Program-made: the position numbers and the translations under genes
Notes under the pieces: model-generated
What the model was told of the DNA's origin: nothing
The model's input: the letters and a program-made list of their open reading frames with translations, nothing else
Database searches by the model: none
Source of the DNA: Ruminococcaceae bacterium UBA5406
Lineage (GTDB): Bacteria > Bacillota > Clostridia > Oscillospirales > Acutalibacteraceae
Length of the DNA stretch: 16,201 nucleotides
NCBI GenBank assembly: GCA_002407675.1
Contig: DHNW01000002.1
Coordinates: forward strand, 87,505-103,705
Direction of reading: 5' to 3'
Part shown: positions 6,897 through 13,684 of the stretch, one piece after another
Layout: every line of letters starts with the position of its first letter
How positions within the stretch are numbered: the first letter of the stretch is position 1

Positions 6897-7760
6897 TTGA
6901 GGACTTCACACTGGAAAGATTATGAACTGATTGACACGTCTTCGGGGGAGCGTCTGGAACGCTGGGGAAATGTCATCCTGATTCGCCCCGATCCGCAGAT
7001 TATCTGGAAAACCCCGAAAGAGAATTCGCTTTGGCATACAGCCAGCGCACGTTACTGCCGTTCCTCCTCCGGAGGAGGACACTGGGATATGCTTCAGACC
7101 GTCCCGCCCGTGTGGAAAATCCGGTACGGCGGTCTTACGTTCCGCATCAAGACCATGGGATTTAAGCACACGGGGATTTTCCCCGAGCAGGCGGTCAACT
7201 GGGACTATGCCGCAGAAAAAATCCGAAATGCCGGCCGCCCTGTTCAGGTGCTGAACCTGTTTGGATATACGGGCGCGGCCACGCTGGCCTGTCTGAAAGC
7301 GGGTGCGCAGGTCTGCCATGTGGACGCTTCCAAAGGAATGGTAGCATGGGCAAAGGAAAATGCCGCTGAATCCGGACTGGCTGGCAAGCCGGTTCGGTGG
7401 CTGGTGGACGACTGTGAGAAATTTGTCCGGCGGGAACAGCGGCGCGGCCACACGTATGATGCGATTATTATGGATCCCCCCTCCTACGGGCGCGGGCCGA
7501 ACGGGGAAGTTTGGAAACTGGAAGACCAGCTTTATGCCCTTGTCCGGGAATGCGTTCAGGTCCTTTCGGAAAAGCCGCTGTTTTTTCTGCTGAATTCCTA
7601 TACGGCCGGCCTTTCCCCGGCCGTGATGGAATATCTGCTCGGCGTGCTGGTGGGCGGAAAATTCGGGGGAAAAGTTTCTTCGGACGAGATAGGCCTTCCT
7701 GTTACGGAAACCGGGCGGGTGCTGCCCTGCGGAAGCACGGCAATCTGGGAAAGCAGGTAA
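6897..7760 (+). CDS. Class I SAM-dependent methyltransferase, RlmI/RlmK-like
   Basis: This 287-residue protein is a Rossmann-fold SAM methyltransferase of the COG1092/PF10672 type, whose studied relatives (RlmI, RlmK/RlmL) methylate 23S rRNA. Motif I is VLNLFGYTGAATLA (118-131), the acidic end of strand 2 is in HVDASKGM (141-148), an acidic pair D171/D172 follows, and the catalytic motif is DPPSYGRG (193-200), typical of base methyltransferases. It lacks the N-terminal PUA domain of RlmI, being about 100 residues shorter, so the RNA target cannot be assigned. No cysteine that would clearly mark an m5C nucleophile is evident beside the DPPSYG motif. Initiation is probably at TTG 6897. It begins 18 bases after glmM and ends 4 bases before ecfA1, so it is cotranscribed with both. 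Confidence 0.85.
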   Translation: MRTSHWKDYELIDTSSGERLERWGNVILIRPDPQIIWKTPKENSLWHTASARYCRSSSGGGHWDMLQTVPPVWKIRYGGLTFRIKTMGFKHTGIFPEQAVNWDYAAEKIRNAGRPVQVLNLFGYTGAATLACLKAGAQVCHVDASKGMVAWAKENAAESGLAGKPVRWLVDDCEKFVRREQRRGHTYDAIIMDPPSYGRGPNGEVWKLEDQLYALVRECVQVLSEKPLFFLLNSYTAGLSPAVMEYLLGVLVGGKFGGKVSSDEIGLPVTETGRVLPCGSTAIWESR

Positions 7761-7764
7761 GGCA

Positions 7765-8637
7765 ATGGATTATCTTACGTGCGACCAGGTGAAGTTTTCC
7801 TATGAAACAGGAGAAAACGGAGAAAGCCGCGAAGTTCTCCACGGCGTTTCTCTCGGGATCCGAAAAGGAGAATTTGTAGCTCTGCTGGGGCATAACGGTT
7901 CCGGAAAATCCACTCTCGCCAAGCATTTTAACGCCATGCTGCTGCCTTCGAGCGGCAAAGTGTATGTAGACGGCCTAGACACGATGGATGAGAGCCTTAA
8001 AATCGAAATCCGGCGCCGGGTCGGTCTGGTTCTGCAAAACCCGGACAATCAGCTGATTGCCAGCGTCGTTGAGGAAGATGTCGCGTTTGGCCCGGAAAAT
8101 CTGGGAATTGCTCCGCCGGAAATCCGAAGACGGGTGGATGACGCGTTAAAAGCGGTTGAAATGTATGACTACCGGCTGAATGCCCCGTATAAACTTTCCG
8201 GCGGGCAGAAACAGCGCGTGGCTATCGCGGGGATTATCGCCATGCAGCCTGACTGCATTGTGCTGGACGAGCCGACCGCTATGCTGGATCCGCGCGGCCG
8301 CACAGAAGTCCTTGACACGATCCATAAACTGAACCGGGAAAAAGGAATTACGATTGTACTGATTACCCATTATATGGATGAGGCCGTGGGCGCCGACCGG
8401 GTCGTGGTAATGGACGATGGAAAGATTCTGACGCAGGGGACGCCGCGTGAAGTCTTTTCGCAGGTCCAGCTTCTGAAAGACCACCAGCTGGACGTTCCTC
8501 AGGCAACAGAACTTGTCTGGCGCCTGCGCTCAGAAGGCTATGATCTTCCGGACTGTGTCCTGGATATCGGCGAATGCGTTGATGCTTTAGAGCCTCTGTT
8601 AAAATCATCATCGGGAGATAGTTATGTTTGTCCTTGA
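7765..8637 (+). CDS. ecfA1: Energy-coupling factor transporter ATPase EcfA1
   Basis: EcfA1 is one of the two ATPases of an ECF vitamin/metal importer, binding at the cytoplasmic face to EcfT. The 290-residue protein has Walker A GHNGSGKST (42-50), Q-loop QNPDNQ (91-96), signature LSGGQKQ (144-150), Walker B CIVLDEP (164-170) and switch His H202 (THYMDE). The QNPDNQ Q-loop and the C-terminal extension of about 60 residues after the nucleotide-binding core are typical of EcfA/CbiO proteins. The ATG at 7765 lies 4 bases after the methyltransferase stop, with AGGTAAGG as ribosome site. It overlaps ecfA2 by 14 bases. No S component is encoded in the window, so substrate is undetermined; a shared group II module is most likely. 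Confidence 0.95.
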   Translation: MDYLTCDQVKFSYETGENGESREVLHGVSLGIRKGEFVALLGHNGSGKSTLAKHFNAMLLPSSGKVYVDGLDTMDESLKIEIRRRVGLVLQNPDNQLIASVVEEDVAFGPENLGIAPPEIRRRVDDALKAVEMYDYRLNAPYKLSGGQKQRVAIAGIIAMQPDCIVLDEPTAMLDPRGRTEVLDTIHKLNREKGITIVLITHYMDEAVGADRVVVMDDGKILTQGTPREVFSQVQLLKDHQLDVPQATELVWRLRSEGYDLPDCVLDIGECVDALEPLLKSSSGDSYVCP

Positions 8638-9493
8638 AACGAAAGATTTAACGTATACCTACGGCGCCGGAACGCCGTTTCAGAAGACTGCCGTGGATCA
8701 CGTTTCGTTCGGTATCGAAAAAGGAGAGTTCTTAGGAATTATCGGCCATACTGGTTCGGGAAAATCCACCCTGATTCAGACCCTGAACGGTCTTCTGCGG
8801 CCCACGTCCGGTTCGGTTCTTTTAAAAGGAAAGGATATCTGGGCGGAACCCAAAAAAATTCGTTCCGTCCGGTTTCAGGTGGGAATGGTGTTTCAGTATC
8901 CCGAACATCAGCTCTTTGAAGAAACCGTACTGAAGGATATCTGTTTCGGGCCGGGCAATATGGGCCTTGGAACGGAAGAATCGGAGGCACGCGCCCGGCA
9001 GGCAGCCAAATTCGTCGGGCTTGACGAAGACCTGCTGAACCAAAGCCCATTTGAGCTTTCCGGCGGCCAGAAACGGCGCGCCGCCATTGCGGGAGTTATC
9101 GCCATGGATCCCGACGTATTGATTTTGGACGAGCCGACGGCGGGTCTTGACCCGCAGGGCCGTGACAGGCTGCTGGAGCAGATTTCCCAGTATCATAAAG
9201 TGCGCGGCAGCACCGTTGTTCTGGTTTCCCACAGCATGGAGGATATTGCCCGGTATGCTGACCGTGTCCTGGTGATGAACAAGGGGAAAGCCGTTATGCT
9301 GGATACGACAGAGCGCGTTTTCGCACGCGGCAGGGAACTGGAGGGCATGGGGCTGCGCGTCCCTCAGATTACCAGCATCCTGCTGTACCTCCAGGAAAAA
9401 GGATACCCCGTTCACCCGGTTCTTACCGTTGACGAGGCGGTTGAGGAGCTCCGGCCCCTGCTGAAGAAGGGGAGGGTGCGGCATGGTTCGTGA
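8624..9493 (+). CDS. ecfA2: Energy-coupling factor transporter ATPase EcfA2
   Basis: This is the second ATPase of the ECF module, forming the heterodimer with EcfA1. The 289-residue product has Walker A GHTGSGKST (41-49), Q-loop QYPEHQLF (91-98), signature LSGGQKR (145-151), Walker B VLILDEP (165-171) and switch histidine in SHSMED. The QYPEHQLF form is characteristic of EcfA2, distinguishing it from the QNPDNQ form of EcfA1. It starts inside ecfA1 (14-base overlap) behind GGGAGA (8613-8618), and its own end overlaps ecfT by 11 bases, so subunit synthesis is translationally coupled and presumably balanced. Confidence 0.95.
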   Translation: MFVLETKDLTYTYGAGTPFQKTAVDHVSFGIEKGEFLGIIGHTGSGKSTLIQTLNGLLRPTSGSVLLKGKDIWAEPKKIRSVRFQVGMVFQYPEHQLFEETVLKDICFGPGNMGLGTEESEARARQAAKFVGLDEDLLNQSPFELSGGQKRRAAIAGVIAMDPDVLILDEPTAGLDPQGRDRLLEQISQYHKVRGSTVVLVSHSMEDIARYADRVLVMNKGKAVMLDTTERVFARGRELEGMGLRVPQITSILLYLQEKGYPVHPVLTVDEAVEELRPLLKKGRVRHGS

Positions 9494-10307
9494 TATCACG
9501 CTCGGGCAGTATATCCCGGGGAAATCCATGATTCACCGGATGGATCCCCGTGTTAAAATTGCGCTTACCTTTGTTTTTATCATTTTTTTGTTTGTTGCAT
9601 CCAATTTTCAGGGAATTGCTTTGATGATCGCACTGATGCTTGCGGTTCTTGCCCTTTCCGGAGTACCGTTCGGGCAGTATTTCAGGAGCCTGAAAGCGAT
9701 TATCGTCATTGTTCTGTTCACAGCGGTGCTGAATCTGTTTTACGGGAGCGGTACGGTTGTCTGGCGCTGCCCGTTTTTTCCGGTCATGCAGATTACCGAT
9801 GGAGGCATCGGCAATGCGGTCTTTATTTCCATCCGCATTATCAGCCTGATCCTGTTCAGTTCCGTCCTGACGTTCACAACGTCGCCCACGCAGCTGACCG
9901 ATGCGCTGGAACGCATTATGAAGCCCTTGAAAGTCCTGCATGTTAAAGTGCATGAAATTTCTATGATGATGACGATTGCCCTGCGTTTTGTCCCTACTCT
10001 TTTGGAAGAGACCGATAAGATCATGAGCGCACAGAAAGCACGCGGCGCCGATCTGGAAAGCGGCGGCCTTATGCAGCGCATCCGGGCGCTGGTTCCCATC
10101 CTGATCCCGCTGTTTGTTTCGTCTTTCCGCCGTGCGTATGATCTGGCAATGGCCATGGAATGCCGTTGCTACCACGGCGGCGAGGGCCGCACGCGGATGA
10201 AGCAGCTCCATATGACAAGGCTGGATACGGCGGCTATTGTCTGCACAGCGGTATTCTGCGCCGGAGTTCTGTTTTGTGTGTTCCGTTTTCCGGCCGCACT
10301 GCGGTAG
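9483..10307 (+). CDS. ecfT: Energy-coupling factor transporter transmembrane protein EcfT
   Basis: EcfT is the membrane scaffold that links the two ATPases to exchangeable S components. The 274-residue protein has a family N-terminus (YIPGKSMIHRMDPRVKI, 10-26) and hydrophobic helices at roughly 26-41, 44-60, 70-86, 112-131 and 248-267. The coupling helices carry the two short signature motifs: KARGAD (185-190) and AMECRCY (224-230). The first is the standard Ala-Arg-Gly; the second has Cys where many homologues have Ala or Gly. The ATG at 9483 is preceded by GGGAGGGTG within the end of ecfA2. It stops 13 bases before truA, the neighbour it has in many Firmicutes. Confidence 0.95.
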   Translation: MVRDITLGQYIPGKSMIHRMDPRVKIALTFVFIIFLFVASNFQGIALMIALMLAVLALSGVPFGQYFRSLKAIIVIVLFTAVLNLFYGSGTVVWRCPFFPVMQITDGGIGNAVFISIRIISLILFSSVLTFTTSPTQLTDALERIMKPLKVLHVKVHEISMMMTIALRFVPTLLEETDKIMSAQKARGADLESGGLMQRIRALVPILIPLFVSSFRRAYDLAMAMECRCYHGGEGRTRMKQLHMTRLDTAAIVCTAVFCAGVLFCVFRFPAALR

Positions 10308-10320
10308 AAAGGAGGCTGCC

Positions 10321-11079
10321 ATGCGCAATCTGCTGCTAACCCTCCGGTATGACGGCTCCCGGTACCACGGCTGGCAGGTACAGAAAAATGCCGTTTCCGT
10401 TCAAGAAGTTTTCCAGGCTGCGCTGGAAAAGATTCTGGGCGAGCGCCCGGATGTGAAGGGGTGCAGCCGGACGGATTCTTTTGTCCATGCGCTGGAATTC
10501 TGTGTCAGCTTTTTCACAGACCGGGAAATTCCATGCGGCAGGCTGGTGGATGCGCTGAATCATTTTCTTCCGCATGATATTGCCGCGGTAAGCTGCCGGG
10601 AAGTCCCCGCCGATTTCCATGCCCGCTATTCCTGCACTGGAAAAGAATATGTCTATGTAATCTGGAACTGCCGCACGCGCGATCCTTTTCTGCGGGATCG
10701 TGTGCTGCATTACTGGTATCCTATGGATTTAGAACGTCTGAACCGTGCGGCGGAATATTTTTCAGGTGCGCACGATTTTACGTCCTTTTGTGCAAAGGAC
10801 GCGCGCAGGCCGGGCTGTATGACGCGTACAGTTACCAAAGCCTGCTGGGGCCGTGAAGGCGATTTCGTGCGGTTTTCGGTGTCGGCGGACGGCTTCCTGT
10901 ATCACATGGTCCGGATTATGGTCGGCACCATGCTTTGGGTTGCGCAGGGAAAGCTGGAGCCCGGCGACATCCCGCGTATCCTGGCGGCGCGGGACCGTTC
11001 CGCAGCCGGTCCGACTGCGCCTGCGCAGGGGCTTTACCTGAAAAGGGTTTTCTATAAGGATGTGAACCGCAATGAATGA
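10321..11079 (+). CDS. truA: tRNA pseudouridine(38-40) synthase TruA
   Basis: TruA isomerises uridines 38-40 in the anticodon stem-loop of many tRNAs. The 252-residue protein starts MRNLLLTLRYDGSRYHGWQ, as in the family, and the catalytic Asp is D52 in the RTD motif. The following residues read SFVHALEF rather than the usual AGVHA, so the Gly two positions after the catalytic Asp is Phe here; the rest (GAHDFTSF near 147 and FLYHMVRIMVGTM near 192-204) is standard. The frame is open from 10237, but AAAGGAGG at 10308-10315 with a 5-base gap fixes the start at ATG 10321. Its stop overlaps the next gene by 8 bases, so that gene is in the same transcript. Confidence 0.95.
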   Translation: MRNLLLTLRYDGSRYHGWQVQKNAVSVQEVFQAALEKILGERPDVKGCSRTDSFVHALEFCVSFFTDREIPCGRLVDALNHFLPHDIAAVSCREVPADFHARYSCTGKEYVYVIWNCRTRDPFLRDRVLHYWYPMDLERLNRAAEYFSGAHDFTSFCAKDARRPGCMTRTVTKACWGREGDFVRFSVSADGFLYHMVRIMVGTMLWVAQGKLEPGDIPRILAARDRSAAGPTAPAQGLYLKRVFYKDVNRNE

Positions 11080-12313
11080 AGAAGATCATCGGTTCGATAC
11101 GGCCGGCATCGATTATGGAAAACACAGATTTCGGAAACGGCCGCGCGGACGTTCCGGCAGGGATCCCTTGCCGGAACGGCGCGTCCCCCGCTGGGTGTAC
11201 CGGGTCATTGCTATTTTAATCCTGAGTGCGCTTGCCGTGCTTGGCTGGTACAACCGGGTTAATTTTCAGCCGGCCAATGTTATGGTATGGGTGCGGAGCC
11301 ATGTGGTGGGGTTTGGAATCGGCGACGGTTTTCCAAGTACCTTTTCAGGATCTTCTGTAGCGCCTGGAAATTTTCTGTCCTGCAACAAAGATATAGTTAT
11401 TGCAAGTGACACAAACCTTGCCGTATATAATTCCACAGCCAAGGAACTATTAAATCGGCAGCACAGTTACAGCCAGCCCGTACTGAAAGTCAATGGATCC
11501 CGTGCCCTTTTGTACAGTCTGGGCGGAAAGGAATGCCGGATTGAAACCGTTGGAGGCTCTTCCCAGAAAATTACGGCGGATCAAGAAATCCTCGCAGGGG
11601 CATTGTCGGCGGACGGCAAATGTGCGCTGGTTACCGGGGCAGACGGGTACTGCGGCAAGCTGACAGTTTATACTTCCGACAGCAAAGTGCAGTCTTATTA
11701 TTGGTTTTCGGATTATTATCCATCTGCCGTAGCTTTGAACCCTGAAGGTACGCAGGCTGCCGTTGCAGGTGTTTCGGCAAAAAACGGAGAACTGATATCG
11801 GCTGTTTATCTTATAAATTTAAACAGCGGAAAAACGGAAAAGCCGTTTGCCGTCTATTCGGGAAACCTTCTGCACGCGATTTACTGGGATACCGATTCTA
11901 CGGTTGTGGCCATTGGTGATACCGCTGCTTCTGTTATCCATGTTGCTTCCCGGACAAAACAGGAGATCAGTTATGGTGATTCCGAGCTTACGGCATATTG
12001 TTCTGACAGCGGCCGTACGGCTCTCGGCCTTTCTGCTCACAATAGTGCCAGCGGATACAGGCTTTTGGTCTGCAGCAAAAATGGAGCGCAGATTCTGGCG
12101 CGGCAGTTTTCCGAATCCATTCAGTCGATTTCGCTGTACGGGGATACTGTTGCAGCGCTTTCAAATGGAAAGGTCCATTTTTATCCTCTGTCTGCTGCCG
12201 CAGCAGGAAGTGCCTGTGACGCAGGAAAAGATGCGCGGGCTGTGGCGCTCCGGGATGAAAGTTCCGCCTATGTTCTTGGAATTTCTGAAATCCGCCTTGT
12301 TAATAACCGATAA
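11072..12313 (+). CDS. DUF5711-family membrane-anchored protein, probable beta-propeller
   Basis: This 413-residue protein resembles the uncharacterised DUF5711 family of Clostridia. A basic, Arg-rich N-terminal segment (about 1-40) is followed by one hydrophobic helix (about 42-60, WVYRVIAILILSALAVLGWY), so the N-terminus is probably cytoplasmic and the large remainder outside the membrane. The outer part contains a conserved-looking GFGIGDGFPSTFSG segment (79-93) and then repeated short beta-strand units with alternating SADGK, NPEGT and DTDST type turns, as in WD40- or YVTN-like propellers. No catalytic motif is visible. The ATG at 11072 lies inside the end of truA (8-base overlap), and a weak terminator follows its stop. 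Function is unknown. Adjacency to cvpA and pgsA suggests an envelope role, but this is inference. Confidence 0.75.
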   Translation: MNEEDHRFDTAGIDYGKHRFRKRPRGRSGRDPLPERRVPRWVYRVIAILILSALAVLGWYNRVNFQPANVMVWVRSHVVGFGIGDGFPSTFSGSSVAPGNFLSCNKDIVIASDTNLAVYNSTAKELLNRQHSYSQPVLKVNGSRALLYSLGGKECRIETVGGSSQKITADQEILAGALSADGKCALVTGADGYCGKLTVYTSDSKVQSYYWFSDYYPSAVALNPEGTQAAVAGVSAKNGELISAVYLINLNSGKTEKPFAVYSGNLLHAIYWDTDSTVVAIGDTAASVIHVASRTKQEISYGDSELTAYCSDSGRTALGLSAHNSASGYRLLVCSKNGAQILARQFSESIQSISLYGDTVAALSNGKVHFYPLSAAAAGSACDAGKDARAVALRDESSAYVLGISEIRLVNNR

Positions 12314-12330
12314 CGGGTTGTTAAATTTTT
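12301..12330 (+). terminator. Probable intrinsic terminator at the end of the ecf-truA-DUF5711 operon
   Basis: TAATAACC (12301-12308) pairs with GGTTGTTA (12316-12323) as an 8-base-pair stem with one wobble and a 7-base loop, followed by AATTTTT. The DUF5711 stop codon (12311-12313) lies in the loop. The stem is AT-rich, so termination may be partial. Its 3' arm also contains a -35-like TTGTTA for the next promoter. Confidence 0.45.
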
Positions 12331-12358
12331 GATTTTGTGATATATTTTTCAGTATAAC
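12318..12358 (+). promoter_or_regulatory. Two overlapping candidate promoters for cvpA-pgsA
   Basis: TTGTTA (12318-12323) and TATATT (12341-12346) are separated by 17 bases. A second pair, TTGATT (12329-12334) and TATAAC (12353-12358), is separated by 18. Either would start transcription 40-60 bases upstream of cvpA. The first -35 is embedded in the preceding terminator hairpin. Confidence 0.55.
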
Positions 12359-12396
12359 GGTTTATCAATTACGAGTATGCCGATTAAGTGCCCTTC

Positions 12397-12403
12397 GGGA
12401 GGT
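12397..12403 (+). promoter_or_regulatory. Ribosome binding site that sets the cvpA GTG start
   Basis: GGGAGGT at 12397-12403 lies 7 bases before GTG 12411. The earlier in-frame GTG at 12402 overlaps this site and cannot use it, so 12411 is preferred. Confidence 0.75.
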
Positions 12404-12410
12404 GGAAGCA

Positions 12411-12956
12411 GTGGGAACCTTCACAGATGTGTTGCTTATAGGAATATTGGTCTACTTTGCTATTTCCGGTTTCCGCAGGGGATTTGTCCATTCACTGGTC
12501 GATTTTTTGGGGAGCATTATAGCCATAGTGGTGGCTGTTGTCTATTCAAAAAGAGCGGCTGTGTCGATTGGCTCGTTTTTTACAAAAAACAAAATTCCGT
12601 GGCCGCAAAACGAACTGATTGCCAGAGTTGTAGCTGCTGTTATCCTTTTTGTGGCAGTGGAGCTTCTTGTTCGGATTGTGTCTTATTTCCTGGATGGTGT
12701 GTTTCATTTGCCTTTCCTCAGGCAGATCAACGCCTTGCTGGGAGGAGTGCTTGGACTGTGTGAAGGTGGGGTTGTCGTGTTGCTGGCGTGCGCTATTATG
12801 CGGATTTCGCTGCCGGCGCAGATTCCCATAAAACCGTCGGAATCCTGGCAAAAGATAGGATTTTCGCGCATTTATCAGGCTGCTTCCTCCCATAACCCAA
12901 TTTATATGCTCTTTAAAACCGATCGTGATAATGAGGTAGGCTGGAATGGAAAGTAA
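12411..12956 (+). CDS. CvpA family integral membrane protein
   Basis: The 181-residue protein matches the CvpA family (PF02674), small polytopic inner-membrane proteins first linked to colicin V production and, in some bacteria, to envelope stress tolerance. The family N-terminus is clear: TDVLLIGILVYFAISGFRRG (5-24) with the conserved GF.RG turn, followed by further hydrophobic helices at about 27-42, 66-92 and 101-127, and a short soluble tail of about 50 residues. I take GTG 12411 as the start on the basis of its ribosome site. It overlaps pgsA by 11 bases, so the two are coupled. The exact role in this organism is unknown. Confidence 0.85.
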   Translation: MGTFTDVLLIGILVYFAISGFRRGFVHSLVDFLGSIIAIVVAVVYSKRAAVSIGSFFTKNKIPWPQNELIARVVAAVILFVAVELLVRIVSYFLDGVFHLPFLRQINALLGGVLGLCEGGVVVLLACAIMRISLPAQIPIKPSESWQKIGFSRIYQAASSHNPIYMLFKTDRDNEVGWNGK

Positions 12957-13575
12957 GTATAAAAATAAAAATTTGAATGTTCCGAATACACTGACATTCC
13001 TGCGATTTTTTCTGATTTTTCCGTTTGTGTTCTATTTTTTAAACGATTACTATTTAAAAGCTGCCGTAGTTTTGGTTATTTCAGGTTTGACGGATATGCT
13101 GGATGGGATGATTGCACGCCGCTTTAACCAGTTCACTGAACTTGGGCAAATGCTGGATCCCCTTTTCGATAAATTGACCCAGGCTTCCATCGCTGTCTGT
13201 CTTGCTATTAAACAGCCAATTTTGATTCCTTTGCTGGCAATTTTTGTTGTGAAAGAAATTTTGATGGTTTCGGCTGTTATTATTTTAATCAGCAAGAATA
13301 AAAAAAAGCCCGGCGGTTCAAAATGGTATGGTAAAACAGCAACGGTCATGTTCTATTTTTCGGTTGGCGTTATTATGCTGATGAAGATATTGAATGCAGA
13401 GCCAGATACCCTGTTTACGGTTTCCATTACCCTGCTTTCTATAACGGCGGGATTTATGATTTATGCCTTTATCCGCTATGCAAAAATTTATTTTGCAATT
13501 CTGCATTCGGACGATCCAAAGTATAAGCTGGATATCAATGAGGTTATGGATAAAAAGAGCAAAAGAAAAAATTGA
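12946..13575 (+). CDS. pgsA: CDP-alcohol phosphatidyltransferase, PgsA-like (phosphatidylglycerophosphate synthase)
   Basis: The 209-residue membrane enzyme carries the full CDP-alcohol phosphotransferase motif at residues 50-75: D50, D53, G54, A57, R58, G67, D71 and D75 with correct spacing. PgsA transfers a phosphatidyl group from CDP-diacylglycerol to glycerol-3-phosphate, the first step to phosphatidylglycerol and cardiolipin. The N-terminus NVPNTLTFLRF (11-21) is typical of PgsA. After the motif there are three or four further hydrophobic helices, then a charged tail (about 185-209) longer than in many PgsA proteins. The usual DPxADK end of the motif reads DPLFDK. Paralogues with other alcohol acceptors exist in Clostridia, so the substrate assignment is likely but not certain. 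ATG 12946 follows GAGGT (12933-12937) at 8 bases and overlaps cvpA. Confidence 0.82.
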   Translation: MESKYKNKNLNVPNTLTFLRFFLIFPFVFYFLNDYYLKAAVVLVISGLTDMLDGMIARRFNQFTELGQMLDPLFDKLTQASIAVCLAIKQPILIPLLAIFVVKEILMVSAVIILISKNKKKPGGSKWYGKTATVMFYFSVGVIMLMKILNAEPDTLFTVSITLLSITAGFMIYAFIRYAKIYFAILHSDDPKYKLDINEVMDKKSKRKN

Positions 13576-13579
13576 AGGT

Positions 13580-13608
13580 TTGTAAAATGAACTATTTCAT
13601 GATATTAT
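13580..13608 (+). promoter_or_regulatory. Extended -10 promoter for the clpE-like gene
   Basis: TTGTAA (13580-13585), 17 bases of spacer and TATTAT (13603-13608), with a TGA extension immediately before the -10 (13600-13602), make a good sigma-A promoter. The predicted start near 13615 gives a 70-base leader. No CtsR direct heptad repeat (GGTCAAA type) and no HrcA CIRCE element overlaps it. Confidence 0.6.
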
Positions 13609-13615
13609 ATAAGCG

Positions 13616-13642
13616 ATACGGATCATGCAGTCATGTGAGTAT
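13616..13642 (+). repeat. Interrupted inverted repeat at the predicted clpE transcript start
   Basis: ATAC (13616-13619) and CATG (13624-13627) are mirrored by CATG (13632-13635) and GTAT (13639-13642) around CAGT, with unequal 4- and 3-base internal gaps. It begins almost at the predicted transcription start and is followed by a run of seven T (13644-13650). It could be an operator or a weak attenuator; chance is possible. Confidence 0.3.
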
Positions 13643-13684
13643 CTTTTTTTGAAATTATCTTTTGTAGAGAAGAAGTGAGTTTCA

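Noticed and set aside
7765..10307. A dedicated substrate-specific ABC/ECF transporter
   Set aside because: No S component or riboswitch is present in the window, so substrate assignment would be invention; a shared module is the safer reading.
9423..10328. A 301-codon minus-strand frame opposite ecfT
   Set aside because: It lies across ecfT, whose motifs and overlaps with neighbours are clear; the antisense product is a low-complexity Asn/Gln/Arg/His-rich string without domains.
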